Positions 24,091-31,975 of a stretch of 64,000 nt of DNA are shown here, piece by piece. The notes beneath the pieces were generated by a model. That model had not been told where the DNA came from, did no database searches, and was given only the letters and a program-made list of their open reading frames with translations. The translations under genes were made by a program, and so were the position numbers. Origin of the DNA: Petrimonas sp. IBARAKI. GTDB taxonomy: Bacteria > Bacteroidota > Bacteroidia > Bacteroidales > Dysgonomonadaceae. The stretch is from contig AP018040.2 of the NCBI GenBank assembly GCA_002356435.2, forward strand, positions 124,001 to 188,000, given 5' to 3'. The number at the start of each line of letters is the position of its first letter. Position 1 is the first letter of the stretch.

Positions 24091-24163
24091 AGCGGCAAAC
24101 GAGATTCGAACTCGCGACCCTCAGCTTGGGAAGCTAATGCTCTACCGACTGAGCTATTGCCGC
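24091..24163 (-). tRNA. tRNA-Gly (anticodon CCC)
   Basis: 73 nt. Acceptor GCGGCAA/TTGCCGC with discriminator U, D arm AGCTCAGTCGGTAGAGC, anticodon stem TTAGC/GCTGA with loop TTCCCAA (anticodon CCC, codon GGG), T arm CGAGTTCGAATCTCG. CCA is not encoded. A TACATTTG -7 element lies at 24175-24182. Confidence 0.93.
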
Positions 24164-24174
24164 AAATAGTTATG

Positions 24175-24182
24175 CAAATGTA
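24175..24182 (-). promoter_or_regulatory. -7 promoter element of tRNA-Gly
   Basis: TACATTTG on the minus strand, 11 bases from the mature 5' end of the tRNA. Confidence 0.5.
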
Positions 24183-24257
24183 ACATTTTTTTCGATCGAT
24201 TTATTCATTGGGCAAGAGTTTTTTTCACTTTTGTTCCGAACGAACAAAAAAATATTG

Positions 24258-24265
24258 TACCTTTG
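24258..24265 (+). promoter_or_regulatory. -7 promoter element of tRNA-Pro
   Basis: TACCTTTG, with TTTTG at 24229-24233 as a possible -33 box (24-base spacing, slightly long). 13 bases before the mature tRNA. Confidence 0.55.
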
Positions 24266-24278
24266 CATACGTAAAAAT

Positions 24279-24352
24279 CGGGATGTAGCACAGTTGGCTA
24301 GCGCGCCACGTTCGGGACGTGGAGGTCGGGTGTTCGAGTCACCTCATCCCGA
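24279..24352 (+). tRNA. tRNA-Pro (anticodon CGG)
   Basis: 74 nt. Acceptor CGGGATG/CATCCCG with discriminator A, anticodon stem CCACG/CGTGG with loop TTCGGGA (anticodon CGG, codon CCG), T-loop TTCGAGT. It is divergent from tRNA-Gly and followed directly by an intrinsic terminator. CCA is not encoded. Confidence 0.93.
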
Positions 24353-24360
24353 CAAAGATA

Positions 24361-24393
24361 AAAAGACGAAAGTTTCAGGCTTTCGTCTTTTTT
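24361..24393 (+). terminator. Intrinsic terminator after tRNA-Pro
   Basis: AAAGACGAAAG (24362-24372), loop TTTCAGG, CTTTCGTCTTT (24380-24390), then Ts: an 11-bp perfect stem with a T tract. The A tract before the stem would also let it work on the minus strand. Confidence 0.9.
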
Positions 24394-24425
24394 AGAAGTT
24401 ATATTCTCTTTCCGTTGTCTTTCCC

Positions 24426-24710
24426 TTATAGCTTCAAATAGCTTTTTAGAGATTCCACATAATCTTCAAAAGCTTTCACGCCAACCGGCGTTATTTTACA
24501 AACGGTACGCGTGCGTTTTCCCGCAAATCCCCTCTCCACTTCAATGTATCCAGCTTCGTTCAGCTTGTCGATCTGCACACTCAGGTTGCCGGAGGTCGCT
24601 TTTGTTTGTTCTTTCAGGTAAACAAAATCGGCTTCATCTACCGACAACAGTATTGACATAACTGCCAGTCGAAGTTCGGAATGAAGGAGCGGATCTAGTT
24701 CCTTAAACAT
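24426..24710 (-). CDS. Small winged-helix transcriptional regulator
   Basis: 94 residues, a single winged helix-turn-helix domain of the PadR/MarR-like HTH_27 group: HSELRLAVMSILLSVDEADF, then LKEQTKATSGNLSVQIDKLNEAGY (recognition helix SGNLSVQIDKL) and a wing EVERGFAGKRTRTVCKIT. No effector domain. It overlaps the upstream membrane-protein gene by 8 bases, so the pair is translationally coupled. Such regulator/membrane-protein pairs often repress their own promoter, and a perfect 16-bp palindrome is at that promoter. Signal sensed is unknown. Confidence 0.85.
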   Translation of the reverse strand: MFKELDPLLHSELRLAVMSILLSVDEADFVYLKEQTKATSGNLSVQIDKLNEAGYIEVERGFAGKRTRTVCKITPVGVKAFEDYVESLKSYLKL

Positions 24711-25290
24711 GGTTTTTTCGGTTTTTATAATTCAAAATATGTCCGGGAATGACTTGGACTAACAAGAAAAGAGCAGCAAAGACAAGGATTGAATCTAGCG
24801 ATTCGCGAAGGATCAAGCATAGAATCGACAAAAGCATCCCTCCAAAACCGGAAATAACCAATGGCTTAAACTTGATAACAAGTCCCGTCATAGCCGTCCC
24901 GGCACTAATAAGCAAGACTACCAAAAACAGTACAGGGAAATTGTGTATTACGGCTGCAGCCATCGAAGGGATCAACGCCGAAACCCCCATGACAATCCAT
25001 ACATAGCTGATTACTTTGTCGATATACGTTTTGGGAAGAGTTGTTTTCCTCTTCAGGGCGAGCAGCATTACGGGAAATCCGATAACTGGAATGGCAAACC
25101 AGAGGAAATTCCAGTTCTGATTTCCGGTTTTACCGAGTAAATACCACACTGTTAATGAAACGGCTATGGTGACATAGCCCCAAATCAGGAACGGAATACC
25201 GCTCCCTTTTTCCATTTTCTTTTGCGTGTTGCGGATCATCTGAGCGATAAGTTCCAGACTTTCTTTTTCATTTAATTGTTTGTCTTCCAT
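24703..25290 (-). CDS. Multi-spanning membrane protein coupled to the winged-helix regulator
   Basis: 195 residues. An N-terminal soluble, acidic helix (about 1-30, NEKESLELIAQMIRNTQKK) is followed by about five or six hydrophobic helices, the first near FLIWGYVTIAVSLTVWYLL and the last near ILVFAALFLLVQVIPGHIL. No enzymatic motif is visible. Upstream partner of the winged-helix gene with an 8-base overlap. Similar two-gene units are frequent in Bacteroidota; the membrane part may sense or transport something that acts through the regulator. Function unknown. Confidence 0.75.
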   Translation of the reverse strand: MEDKQLNEKESLELIAQMIRNTQKKMEKGSGIPFLIWGYVTIAVSLTVWYLLGKTGNQNWNFLWFAIPVIGFPVMLLALKRKTTLPKTYIDKVISYVWIVMGVSALIPSMAAAVIHNFPVLFLVVLLISAGTAMTGLVIKFKPLVISGFGGMLLSILCLILRESLDSILVFAALFLLVQVIPGHILNYKNRKNHV

Positions 25291-25344
25291 TTTGTTTAAT
25301 ATTTTAATGAATAGTTATTTCAAGTTTATAATCAAAATACGACG

Positions 25345-25364
25345 CAAATATAAATCGATTTATA
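25345..25364. promoter_or_regulatory. Promoter with perfect 16-bp palindrome (candidate operator)
   Basis: TATAAATCGATTTATA at 25349-25364 is a perfect palindrome. It overlaps the minus-strand -7 element TATATTTG (25345-25352) of the membrane-protein/winged-helix operon, so binding would block RNA polymerase. Likely autoregulatory site for the winged-helix protein. Confidence 0.55.
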
Positions 25365-25424
25365 ATATAAACCTTGTTTATGCACGAAAAAAGCCGTCTG
25401 TTTAACTTTATTTAATGTTTTTGG

Positions 25425-25898
25425 TTATTCGCGTGGAGATTCTTTTAAGATAGGAATTTCTCTTTTTACGCTCTGGCTCAGCGAAATCATGGTTTCGGTG
25501 GCTACAACACCGGGAATCTCCTGAATTTTGTTGTTTAGCAAGTCCATTAGGTGCTCGTTGTCTTTAGCATAAAGCTTTATAAGAAGAGTGTATGGCCCAG
25601 TAGTAAAATGACACTCGGTTACTTCGGGAATCTTTTCAAACTCGGGAATCACGTTCTTGTACATCGATCCTTTTTCGAGTTTCACACCGATATAAGCGCT
25701 TGCAGCATATCCGAGTATTTTGGGATTGACATGATAACCTGATCCTGTTATGACATTGTTTTCCACCATACGCTGAACACGTTGATGAATGGCAGCGCGT
25801 GAAACTCCGCATTGATCCGCAACATCTCTGAATGGGATGCGGGCATTTTGTGAAATAATTTCAAGTATTTGCCTGTCTAGTTTGTCGATTTTTTCCAT
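25425..25898 (-). CDS. Lrp/AsnC family transcriptional regulator
   Basis: 157 residues: N-terminal helix-turn-helix (LDRQILEIISQNARIPFRDV then CGVSRAAIHQRVQRM) and a C-terminal RAM effector domain (about 65-150, ITGSGYHVNPKILGY, then VTECHFTTGPYTLLIKLYA). Typical Lrp-like length and order. Such proteins sense amino acids and are global or local regulators; in a lysine-fermenting organism it could govern amino-acid catabolism, but there is no adjacent target. A TATCTTTG -7 element at 25924-25931 suggests its own promoter. Confidence 0.92.
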   Translation of the reverse strand: MEKIDKLDRQILEIISQNARIPFRDVADQCGVSRAAIHQRVQRMVENNVITGSGYHVNPKILGYAASAYIGVKLEKGSMYKNVIPEFEKIPEVTECHFTTGPYTLLIKLYAKDNEHLMDLLNNKIQEIPGVVATETMISLSQSVKREIPILKESPRE

Positions 25899-25923
25899 GG
25901 GAACTCGTTTTAAAATATTAGGG

Positions 25924-25931
25924 CAAAGATA
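25924..25931 (-). promoter_or_regulatory. -7 promoter element of the Lrp-type regulator
   Basis: TATCTTTG on the minus strand, 25 bases before the start codon at 25898. Confidence 0.5.
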
Positions 25932-26039
25932 GAGAAAAAGTCACAATAAAATAGCATTTTGAGAAGTTTATTTCAATAAAATAGTGCTTTTAGTACGAAA
26001 TAGGGGTTAATAACCGCTTAATTGTTTACAAAAAGTTAC

Positions 26040-26729
26040 TCAAACAAGGTTGTTCCGACATAAATAATCTGCAAATTTCAGATCGAGTGGGGTGGTAATC
26101 TTTATATTTCTTTCATCGCCTTTCACCAATTTTATCTGAATTCCACTGTATTCAGCCACTGAAGCGTCATCGGTAAATTCTTCGCGGTAAGGTGTTTCGT
26201 AGGCATTTTTTAGCAAATCGGCCGGAAAGACCTGCGGAGTTTGCACCACACGGATTTTTTTACGGTCAAGAGCTTTACTCTCGTATGCAGTAAGAATACG
26301 GACACTATTCTTTTCCTCGATAACCGGAATGACTCCGCAACGAAAATCAAAAGCTTCCCGGTAACATCTCCCGATCACTTCTTTAGGGATGAACGGTCGG
26401 GCGGCATCGTGAATCCCTACAATCTCGTCTTTCTGGATTTCTTCCAGTCCGTTTTTCACGGAGTGGAAGCGTGTTTCTCCCCCGCTGACAATGCTGTGTG
26501 GTATCCGGAAACTGTGCTTTTCACAAAGTTCTTCCCAGAAGAAGCGAAACTCCTCTGGCAGAACAATAACAATTCGCATCCGGTAATCGAAATTGTAAAA
26601 GGCTTCTACCGTACGCATCAATATGGGTTTCCCGCCAATGGGCTGGAACTGCTTCGGGATTTCTCCGCCTGCCCTCAATCCTTTGCCGCCGGCAACGATA
26701 ACTACGCTGAAGTGTTGTTCCGGGATCAT
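26040..26729 (-). CDS. ispD: 2-C-methyl-D-erythritol 4-phosphate cytidylyltransferase
   Basis: 229 residues. The nucleotide-binding start is VVIVAGGKGLRAGGEIPKQF, where the Gly-rich loop, Arg and Lys are catalytic; IHDAARPFIPKEVI and VVQTPQVF are the further IspD motifs, and TDDASVAEYSG holds the conserved Asp pair. The enzyme makes CDP-methylerythritol in the MEP isoprenoid pathway. It is the last gene of a minus-strand cluster after xseB, 6 bases away. Confidence 0.95.
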   Translation of the reverse strand: MIPEQHFSVVIVAGGKGLRAGGEIPKQFQPIGGKPILMRTVEAFYNFDYRMRIVIVLPEEFRFFWEELCEKHSFRIPHSIVSGGETRFHSVKNGLEEIQKDEIVGIHDAARPFIPKEVIGRCYREAFDFRCGVIPVIEEKNSVRILTAYESKALDRKKIRVVQTPQVFPADLLKNAYETPYREEFTDDASVAEYSGIQIKLVKGDERNIKITTPLDLKFADYLCRNNLV

Positions 26730-26735
26730 AAACTC

Positions 26736-26933
26736 TTAATTGATTTCATCCAATATTTTCTGTAACTCCTCATCGGTTTTTGTGAGTCTTTCTTTACAGA
26801 ATGCGATGAGTTCCGATGCGCGTTTCACTTTTTCGGTCAACGCGTCCACATCCAATTCCCCCGATTCAATCGCCGAAACAATCTCTTCGAGTTCCTGTTT
26901 GGCCTGTGAGTAGGTAAGGGCTGATTCTTTCAT
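26736..26933 (-). CDS. xseB: Exodeoxyribonuclease VII small subunit
   Basis: 65 residues, two amphipathic helices: LTYSQAKQELEEIVSAIESG and LDVDALTEKVKRASELIAFC, the standard XseB pattern and length. It binds the large subunit XseA encoded two genes upstream. Its start overlaps the stop of the membrane-protein gene (ATGA). Confidence 0.93.
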   Translation of the reverse strand: MKESALTYSQAKQELEEIVSAIESGELDVDALTEKVKRASELIAFCKERLTKTDEELQKILDEIN

Positions 26934-27469
26934 TTATCTGACTGTTTTTCTGAATCTTTTTTTATGATAAACCGAGCAATAGCCGAGTAATTCGTTATCA
27001 TCAGATAACCGACTATCAAACTTAAAATTTTTATTCCCCAAGAGATATAATCGGTCAGGAGCGCGCTTTCCACATGGTCCGTTATTTCGTTCCGGTTCTT
27101 TACTACTAGCTTTAAAAGAAAAAGGAGGTGAGTTAAAAAGGTTGGCAAGTGGCTGATGATTAGAAATAACCCCGTGGCTATAATAGCTATTTTTAATAAG
27201 TTGACGAATTCTATGCGCTTTGCAGACAGCGCATCATCGTCGAATCCTTTGTCTAACTTGAAAATTCTAATAACTGGATCAGGCTTCAAAATAAGCAGTA
27301 AAAAAATGTATGCGAACAGCGAAACCACAACTATGGCCAGAATTAGGCTAAGAAGGGGCAGACTGTGAAAAAAGACCACTATGCTGGGAAGGTAGTTAAA
27401 AACCACCATGGCCAAGAAATAGAGTCCGAGAATTCTTAGCACGATTCTGAAGAAATCTTTTTTTGTCAT
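26930..27469 (-). CDS. Membrane protein of unknown function between xseA and xseB
   Basis: 179 residues with about four hydrophobic helices, near FFRIVLRILGLYFLAMVVFN, LILAIVVVSLFAYIFLLLIL, LLKIAIIATGLFLIISHLPT and WGIKILSLIVGYLMITNYS. No enzymatic motif. It starts 7 bases after xseA ends and overlaps xseB by 4 bases, so it is inserted into the exonuclease VII operon. Role unknown; the position may be incidental. Confidence 0.75.
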   Translation of the reverse strand: MTKKDFFRIVLRILGLYFLAMVVFNYLPSIVVFFHSLPLLSLILAIVVVSLFAYIFLLLILKPDPVIRIFKLDKGFDDDALSAKRIEFVNLLKIAIIATGLFLIISHLPTFLTHLLFLLKLVVKNRNEITDHVESALLTDYISWGIKILSLIVGYLMITNYSAIARFIIKKDSEKQSDK

Positions 27470-27476
27470 GACAGTA

Positions 27477-28718
27477 TTACTTTTTAGTGATTATTGATTC
27501 TGCTTTTCCATCTGTAAAAAGGGTCTCGATAATATCATCCCCCGAAAGCTCCGTTGCCGATTTAATGATTTTTCCATTTTTCAATGTCAATGTATACCCC
27601 CGTTTCAGGATATTTTCGGGTGACGCCATGTGGATGTATTGACTTTTTTCGGCCACAGAGTGATTTTCTGCTTGTAGCAAACGTTTGGCCTGGTGATTGA
27701 GAATAATCGATAACTGCTGCACTACAGAAAGTTCTTCCCGGACAAAAAAACGGGAGGAATGGATCATTCGACGCGATAATTCGCCCAGCTTATCCTGCAA
27801 ACTTTGCAAGATAAGGCCGCTCTTTTCTACCAGACGCTGCTGTAAATCCATCAACTCGACGGCCGTTTTGGAGGCGTGAGAAATCAGGAGTTCGGCTACT
27901 GCTGTCGGAGTTTTTGCCCGCGTGTGAGCAACGATATCAATCACGGTGATGTCTCGTTCGTGGCCGATTCCGCTGATTACAGGAAGCGGGAACTGCGCAC
28001 AGTTGGTTGCCAGATAGTAAGAATCAAAACAACTTAAATCGGACGAAGAACCGCCGCCGCGAATAATGGTAACGGCATCGAAGTGTTCTTTGTGGGCGTA
28101 AATTTTTTCCAGGGCAGCGATTACCGACGGTTCACTCCGCTCCCCTTGCATGATTGCCGGAAACAACCGGGTATAAAACACAAACCCGTACGGGTTTTTT
28201 GCCAATTGATCGCAGAAATCTTCGTACCCGGCGGCTGTTGGCGATGAAATTACCGCAATCCGGTTCGTCAGTTCGGGAAGCGTAAGCTCTTTGTTAAGCG
28301 TTAAGACGCCTTCTTCCTCCAACTTCCTGAGAACGAGTTGCCGGTTTCGGGCAATTTCGCCGATAGTGAACGAAGGATCTATATCCACCACCGAGAGAGA
28401 GAAGCCGTACAGTTCGTGAAAATCCACCGAGACCCGTACCAAAATACTTAATCCCGATACAAATGGCTGTCCTGTCTCCGTCTCGAAATAGGACGAAAGC
28501 ATTTCATACACATTGTTCCAAATAACTCCACGCGCGCGCGCAACAATGTTTTGTCCCCTGGCATCTTTTTCAATAAACTCTAAATAACAATGCCCGTTCC
28601 GGTTGAGGCGCACATCACTGGTTTCGGCACGTACCCAATAGGTGTCGGGCAGGTGGTCGCGGATGGCGTCACTCACCTGACCGTTGAGTTCCGATAACGA
28701 AAGTGAATTTTCGGGCAT
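27477..28718 (-). CDS. xseA: Exodeoxyribonuclease VII large subunit
   Basis: 413 residues from the chosen start MPENSLSLSELNGQVSDAI. N-terminal OB fold (about 10-110, YWVRAETSDVRLNRNGHCYL), then the catalytic region with AVISSPTAAGYEDFCDQL, TIIRGGGSSSDLSCFDSYYL and ISGIGHERDITVIDIVAH, followed by a coiled-coil section and a C-terminal RGYTLTLKNGKII segment. Length fits the family. The frame is open upstream, but the extra residues are unrelated to XseA and would run into the protease gene, so the ATG at 28716-28718 is preferred. Confidence 0.95.
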   Translation of the reverse strand: MPENSLSLSELNGQVSDAIRDHLPDTYWVRAETSDVRLNRNGHCYLEFIEKDARGQNIVARARGVIWNNVYEMLSSYFETETGQPFVSGLSILVRVSVDFHELYGFSLSVVDIDPSFTIGEIARNRQLVLRKLEEEGVLTLNKELTLPELTNRIAVISSPTAAGYEDFCDQLAKNPYGFVFYTRLFPAIMQGERSEPSVIAALEKIYAHKEHFDAVTIIRGGGSSSDLSCFDSYYLATNCAQFPLPVISGIGHERDITVIDIVAHTRAKTPTAVAELLISHASKTAVELMDLQQRLVEKSGLILQSLQDKLGELSRRMIHSSRFFVREELSVVQQLSIILNHQAKRLLQAENHSVAEKSQYIHMASPENILKRGYTLTLKNGKIIKSATELSGDDIIETLFTDGKAESIITKK

Positions 28719-28752
28719 ACCGTTATTTTTGGTTTGTTTTATCAGTCCCGGA

Positions 28753-30393
28753 TCACAATTTGAACCGGACCGTTTTCTGTGTAAAAGGTGATTTGAAGAC
28801 GAAATGTATGAATTGATTAGCTTTTTTGACCTCCTGTTGAACAGGAACAATGAGCTTTTCGTTTTCAAACTCGTGTTTTGCTATCAGGTTACCCGATTCA
28901 TCCAACACATTTACCGTGTAGGCATCGAATGAAAAATCGGGCTCGGTAATGGTTATCTCGAAACTGTTTTTCGCAGTACGCGATATGGAAAAACAGTCTT
29001 CGGCAACCAGTTTTTCGTGGGTTTCCAGTTTGCTTAAAACGACCCTTACCGCTTTCCTGAAATCGGGGATACCGTACCCGTAAACAGAATCGGGACGGTT
29101 ATACCGGTCGGACGATCGTTTCACAATATCCAGCACTTCCGCCCGGTTCATGCTAGGATTTACCGACCACAACGAAGCCACAAGTCCGGCTACAAAAGGC
29201 GATGAAAGCGATGTTCCGTTCGTGAAATCTAATAAGCCGTTGTAACTTATAGTTACCGTATTTTTTCCTGCGGAAACAATATCAGGTTTCAAGCGGTTGT
29301 CGGCCGTAAAACCTTTTGAACTGAACGAAGCAATTAGGCTGTCCGTTCCGACTGCCCCCACGGTCAGGACATGTTGCGCATCGCCTGGAGCCGATATTTT
29401 CTGCCACGGTTTATTGCCTTCATTCCCCGCACTTGTGACCAGGATCATTCCCTTTTCGTAAGCTCTATTGGCAGCGAGGGTCATAAAAGATGTCTTTCCG
29501 TCTAAACTTTCGGGTTTATAATTCAGGGTAGTATCGTCGAAGGCGGTGTATCCCAGCGATGAATTTATCAGGTCGATCCCGATGCTGTCGGCATATTCAA
29601 CGGCCCGTACCCAGTAATCCTCTTCCACGGGAAACTCACTCACAACGTCTTCGGAACGAAGCAAATAATACCTCGCAGAAGGAGCCGATCCCACCATTAC
29701 CCCGGGCAGGTTTGCCGCCATGGTCGAAAAGACTTTGGTGCCGTGGTCGCTAGATGCAAAAATATCGCCTTCGGGAACAAAACTCCTGAACCCTGCCAAG
29801 TTAACATCCCCGAATTGCGGGATAACATCGGCGTTGGTAAATCCGGCATCGATAACGGCTACGTTTATGCCTTTTCCGGTGAATCCACTCAACACTATCT
29901 GTTGGGCATTGTGGAGCGCAAATTGTTTTTCTGTAAGTCCGAATCCATTTTCCTCTCCGCTTTCTTCCGGGCAATCGGGCCACCCGAGTCGGGGGCGAAC
30001 AGGGTTGCGGTAATTCCGTTCGATACCCCGCCAAACATATCTGGCAGAATCCACAAACGGGAGTTGTAGAATAGCGTTGATCTGAGAGCTGTCTCTTAAT
30101 TGAATCACGATGGTTTTAAACCATTTGCTGTACGAAACCGGCTTCCCGCCCGCATTTTTCAATTGATTGAAATAGTCGGGAGAAATAGGGAGGTCCGATT
30201 GATCTATTTTTACCTGTTGTTGCTTTTTACGCTCAATAGCTTTCGGGGTGAGGAACTTTTCAGGCTCGGAAACCGGGAATACCGGATTTCCCTTATCTTT
30301 CAGGTAAACCCTGAATCGATACTGCAACTGCGTGTTTTGAGCGGACAAGGCAATGCTGAAAAACAAGAAAAGTGAGATGCCGTAGAATTTCAT
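28753..30393 (-). CDS. Secreted subtilisin-like serine peptidase (S8)
   Basis: 546 residues from MKFYGISLFLFFSIALSAQ, a Sec signal peptide without a lipobox Cys. A pro-region precedes the S8 catalytic domain. The triad is Asp182 in VAVIDAGF, His217 in SSDHGTKV and Ser395 in NGTSLSSPFVAG, with Asn324 in SAGNEG as the oxyanion residue. A C-terminal beta-sandwich of about 90 residues ends in FTQKTVRFKL; I could not recognise a clear type IX secretion sorting signal. It is probably a periplasmic or exported protease supplying peptides. The start at 30393 is preferred over upstream Mets because it gives a proper signal peptide and fits the promoter at 30419. Confidence 0.9.
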   Translation of the reverse strand: MKFYGISLFLFFSIALSAQNTQLQYRFRVYLKDKGNPVFPVSEPEKFLTPKAIERKKQQQVKIDQSDLPISPDYFNQLKNAGGKPVSYSKWFKTIVIQLRDSSQINAILQLPFVDSARYVWRGIERNYRNPVRPRLGWPDCPEESGEENGFGLTEKQFALHNAQQIVLSGFTGKGINVAVIDAGFTNADVIPQFGDVNLAGFRSFVPEGDIFASSDHGTKVFSTMAANLPGVMVGSAPSARYYLLRSEDVVSEFPVEEDYWVRAVEYADSIGIDLINSSLGYTAFDDTTLNYKPESLDGKTSFMTLAANRAYEKGMILVTSAGNEGNKPWQKISAPGDAQHVLTVGAVGTDSLIASFSSKGFTADNRLKPDIVSAGKNTVTISYNGLLDFTNGTSLSSPFVAGLVASLWSVNPSMNRAEVLDIVKRSSDRYNRPDSVYGYGIPDFRKAVRVVLSKLETHEKLVAEDCFSISRTAKNSFEITITEPDFSFDAYTVNVLDESGNLIAKHEFENEKLIVPVQQEVKKANQFIHFVFKSPFTQKTVRFKL

Positions 30394-30418
30394 TTTATCT
30401 CGATACATGATGGAGGGA

Positions 30419-30426
30419 CAAATATA
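30419..30426 (-). promoter_or_regulatory. -7 promoter element of the S8 peptidase gene
   Basis: TATATTTG on the minus strand, 25 bases before the chosen ATG at 30393 and just after the terminator of the preceding operon. Confidence 0.55.
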
Positions 30427-30429
30427 CGC

Positions 30430-30467
30430 AAAAAATCCGTCAAGCAATTACCTTGCTTAACGGATTT
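30430..30467 (-). terminator. Intrinsic terminator of the sigma/DUF4252 operon
   Basis: AAATCCGT (30433-30440) and ACGGATTT (30460-30467) pair, and AAGCAA with TTGCTT continues the stem. On the minus strand it ends in a T run. It separates the DUF4252 operon from the protease gene. Confidence 0.85.
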
Positions 30468-30487
30468 GATCTTGTCGGAAGGGACGG

Positions 30488-30964
30488 TTATTTATTGAAC
30501 CCTTCTGTCATTTTCTGAATATCGTCGAGTGTGAAATTTCCCAAAAACTGCATCACCACGTTTTCACCGTCATTTCCGGCAACAATCATAATCAGCTCAC
30601 GGATATCCTCGGGCTTACCTTTCATAAAGAAATTGACGTTATCGTTATCGTCCGACTTCACGCGCATCAACAGTTCGTAATCACGTCCTTTCACGCGGTT
30701 GTTAGCCATGGAAAGCATTTGCGGGGCAATTTTCTGATCCTCGGATGTAAGGATGAGGATTGATGACAATTTGTTTAAAAAGCTTCCCACGTTTACTCCT
30801 CCGTAATTCATTTTAGAATTTTTGGGAATCATGGACAACATCGTCTTTGATATGTAAACCGATGTTACACCGTCCATTTCGGAGAACTGTTCAAACGGGT
30901 TTTTTTGTGCAAAAGTAAATGTGAAACCTGCCAGTAACAGTATGGATAAGATTGTTTTTTTCAT
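30488..30964 (-). CDS. DUF4252 protein (second copy)
   Basis: 158 residues with a Sec signal peptide (LLLAGFTFTFAQ). The mature part has the DUF4252 pattern: FEQFSEMDGVTSVYISKTML, then ILILTSEDQKIAPQML and DYELLMRVKSDDNDNVNFFM, ending with ENVVMQFLGNFTLDDIQKM. Function of the family is not established. It is the last gene of a four-gene unit (DUF4252, ECF sigma, membrane protein, DUF4252), overlapping its upstream neighbour by 4 bases. About one third of its residues look alignable to the first copy at 31965-32438. Confidence 0.88.
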   Translation of the reverse strand: MKKTILSILLLAGFTFTFAQKNPFEQFSEMDGVTSVYISKTMLSMIPKNSKMNYGGVNVGSFLNKLSSILILTSEDQKIAPQMLSMANNRVKGRDYELLMRVKSDDNDNVNFFMKGKPEDIRELIMIVAGNDGENVVMQFLGNFTLDDIQKMTEGFNK

Positions 30965-31482
30965 TTTTCTATGCCTTGTTTAAGTGATTGATTGATTATC
31001 TCTTGTGCTTTTTCCAGATGCATGTTGGCTTTTTCAACCGATTCGGTTCCCTTGGAGAAATTATCCGAAAAGAGTTGTAAGGCCTCTACGGTAGCCCGAT
31101 AAGCATCGTCAGGATTTTTGTAAGTGTCGGTAAAAAGTGTAGACTCAGCCTGCTGACTTTTTTGAAACTGTCTTACTCCTAAGATAAGCGCGAACGATGC
31201 TGCAACGCCAATGGCCCAATACTTTGCGTGGGACATCTTTATTTTTTTATCCGACGGTTGTTCCTCTTTAAACGAGTCGATGAGAGATTCTATTGCTTGG
31301 ATTGATTCATTGGGGACCTCCATTGAATGCGTGTTCAATGCATAAAACAGTTTGCTGTCTGGGAAAAACTCGTCCGGCACGTTATCCCGTAGAAGAAAAT
31401 CAGCCAGTGTTCTCTCCTCTTCCAACGAAGTTTTTCCTTCGTAGAATTTTTCTACTAATTTTCTGATATCATTGCTGTTCAT
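30961..31482 (-). CDS. Anti-sigma-like single-pass membrane protein
   Basis: 173 residues. The N-terminal cytosolic part (about 1-80: DIRKLVEKFYEGKTSLEEER then DFLLRDNVPDEFF) resembles the short N-terminal domain of anti-sigma factors in Bacteroidota. One transmembrane helix lies around 88-105 (YWAIGVAASFALILGVRQF). The periplasmic tail is helical (NMHLEKAQEIINQSLKQG). It overlaps the sigma gene by 14 bases and is therefore expected to be its regulator. It lacks the large FecR sensor domain. Role inferred from position. Confidence 0.65.
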   Translation of the reverse strand: MNSNDIRKLVEKFYEGKTSLEEERTLADFLLRDNVPDEFFPDSKLFYALNTHSMEVPNESIQAIESLIDSFKEEQPSDKKIKMSHAKYWAIGVAASFALILGVRQFQKSQQAESTLFTDTYKNPDDAYRATVEALQLFSDNFSKGTESVEKANMHLEKAQEIINQSLKQGIEK

Positions 31483-31975
31483 TTCCGTTTCTGTTTAATT
31501 TTTCTTTCATTGTACGTCTGGCTCTCGATAATAGTTGCCGGATATTGGTTTCCGTTTGACGAGTGGCTTCGGCTATCTCTCTGATCGACAGATCAGCGAA
31601 GTGCCTGAGCCTGATTACTTCCTGTTGTGTTTTGGGTAAAGCGCTCATACATTTCATCAAATTGGATAATTCGTCCCGGGCATCCATTCTTTCCTCTTCC
31701 CTGTTTTCACACCTTATGTCTTTGTTGTCAATAACGGATGTCGTTTTGCGGTGATTTTTCCTGAGCCAGTCAATGGACAGGTTTTTTGTCAGGGTTACCA
31801 CAAAGGCTTCATCGTTACGGACGTTTCCAAGATTATTCCTCTGTTCCCAAAGTTTTATATACACTTCCTGCGTAATATCATCAGCGTCATCTCCGTTTTC
31901 GAGAATACGGCACGAAATTCGATAAATCAACGAATGAAAGGATAAAAAACGCTTTTTAAATTCCTCATTGCTCAT
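31469..31975 (-). CDS. ECF-type RNA polymerase sigma factor
   Basis: 168 residues, sigma-70 regions 2 and 4 only. Region 2: FHSLIYRISCRILENGDDAD then DITQEVYIKLWEQRN. Region 4: CMSALPKTQQEVIRLRHFAD then LSIREIAEATRQTETNIRQLL (helix-turn-helix). It overlaps the upstream DUF4252 gene by 11 bases and the downstream anti-sigma-like gene by 14 bases. The signal is presumably sensed in the envelope by the DUF4252 and membrane proteins. No SusCD follows, so it is not a classical glycan-responsive ECF/FecR set. Confidence 0.93.
   Translation of the reverse strand: MSNEEFKKRFLSFHSLIYRISCRILENGDDADDITQEVYIKLWEQRNNLGNVRNDEAFVVTLTKNLSIDWLRKNHRKTTSVIDNKDIRCENREEERMDARDELSNLMKCMSALPKTQQEVIRLRHFADLSIREIAEATRQTETNIRQLLSRARRTMKEKLNRNGNEQQ

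Noticed and set aside
20910-24163. Complete genomic island with integrase
   Set aside because: No integrase, transposase or duplicated tRNA end was found in the window, so only a composition/position hint is kept.
28719-28868. N-terminal extension of XseA
   Set aside because: The open frame continues 150 bases upstream, but it overlaps the protease 3' end and does not resemble XseA.
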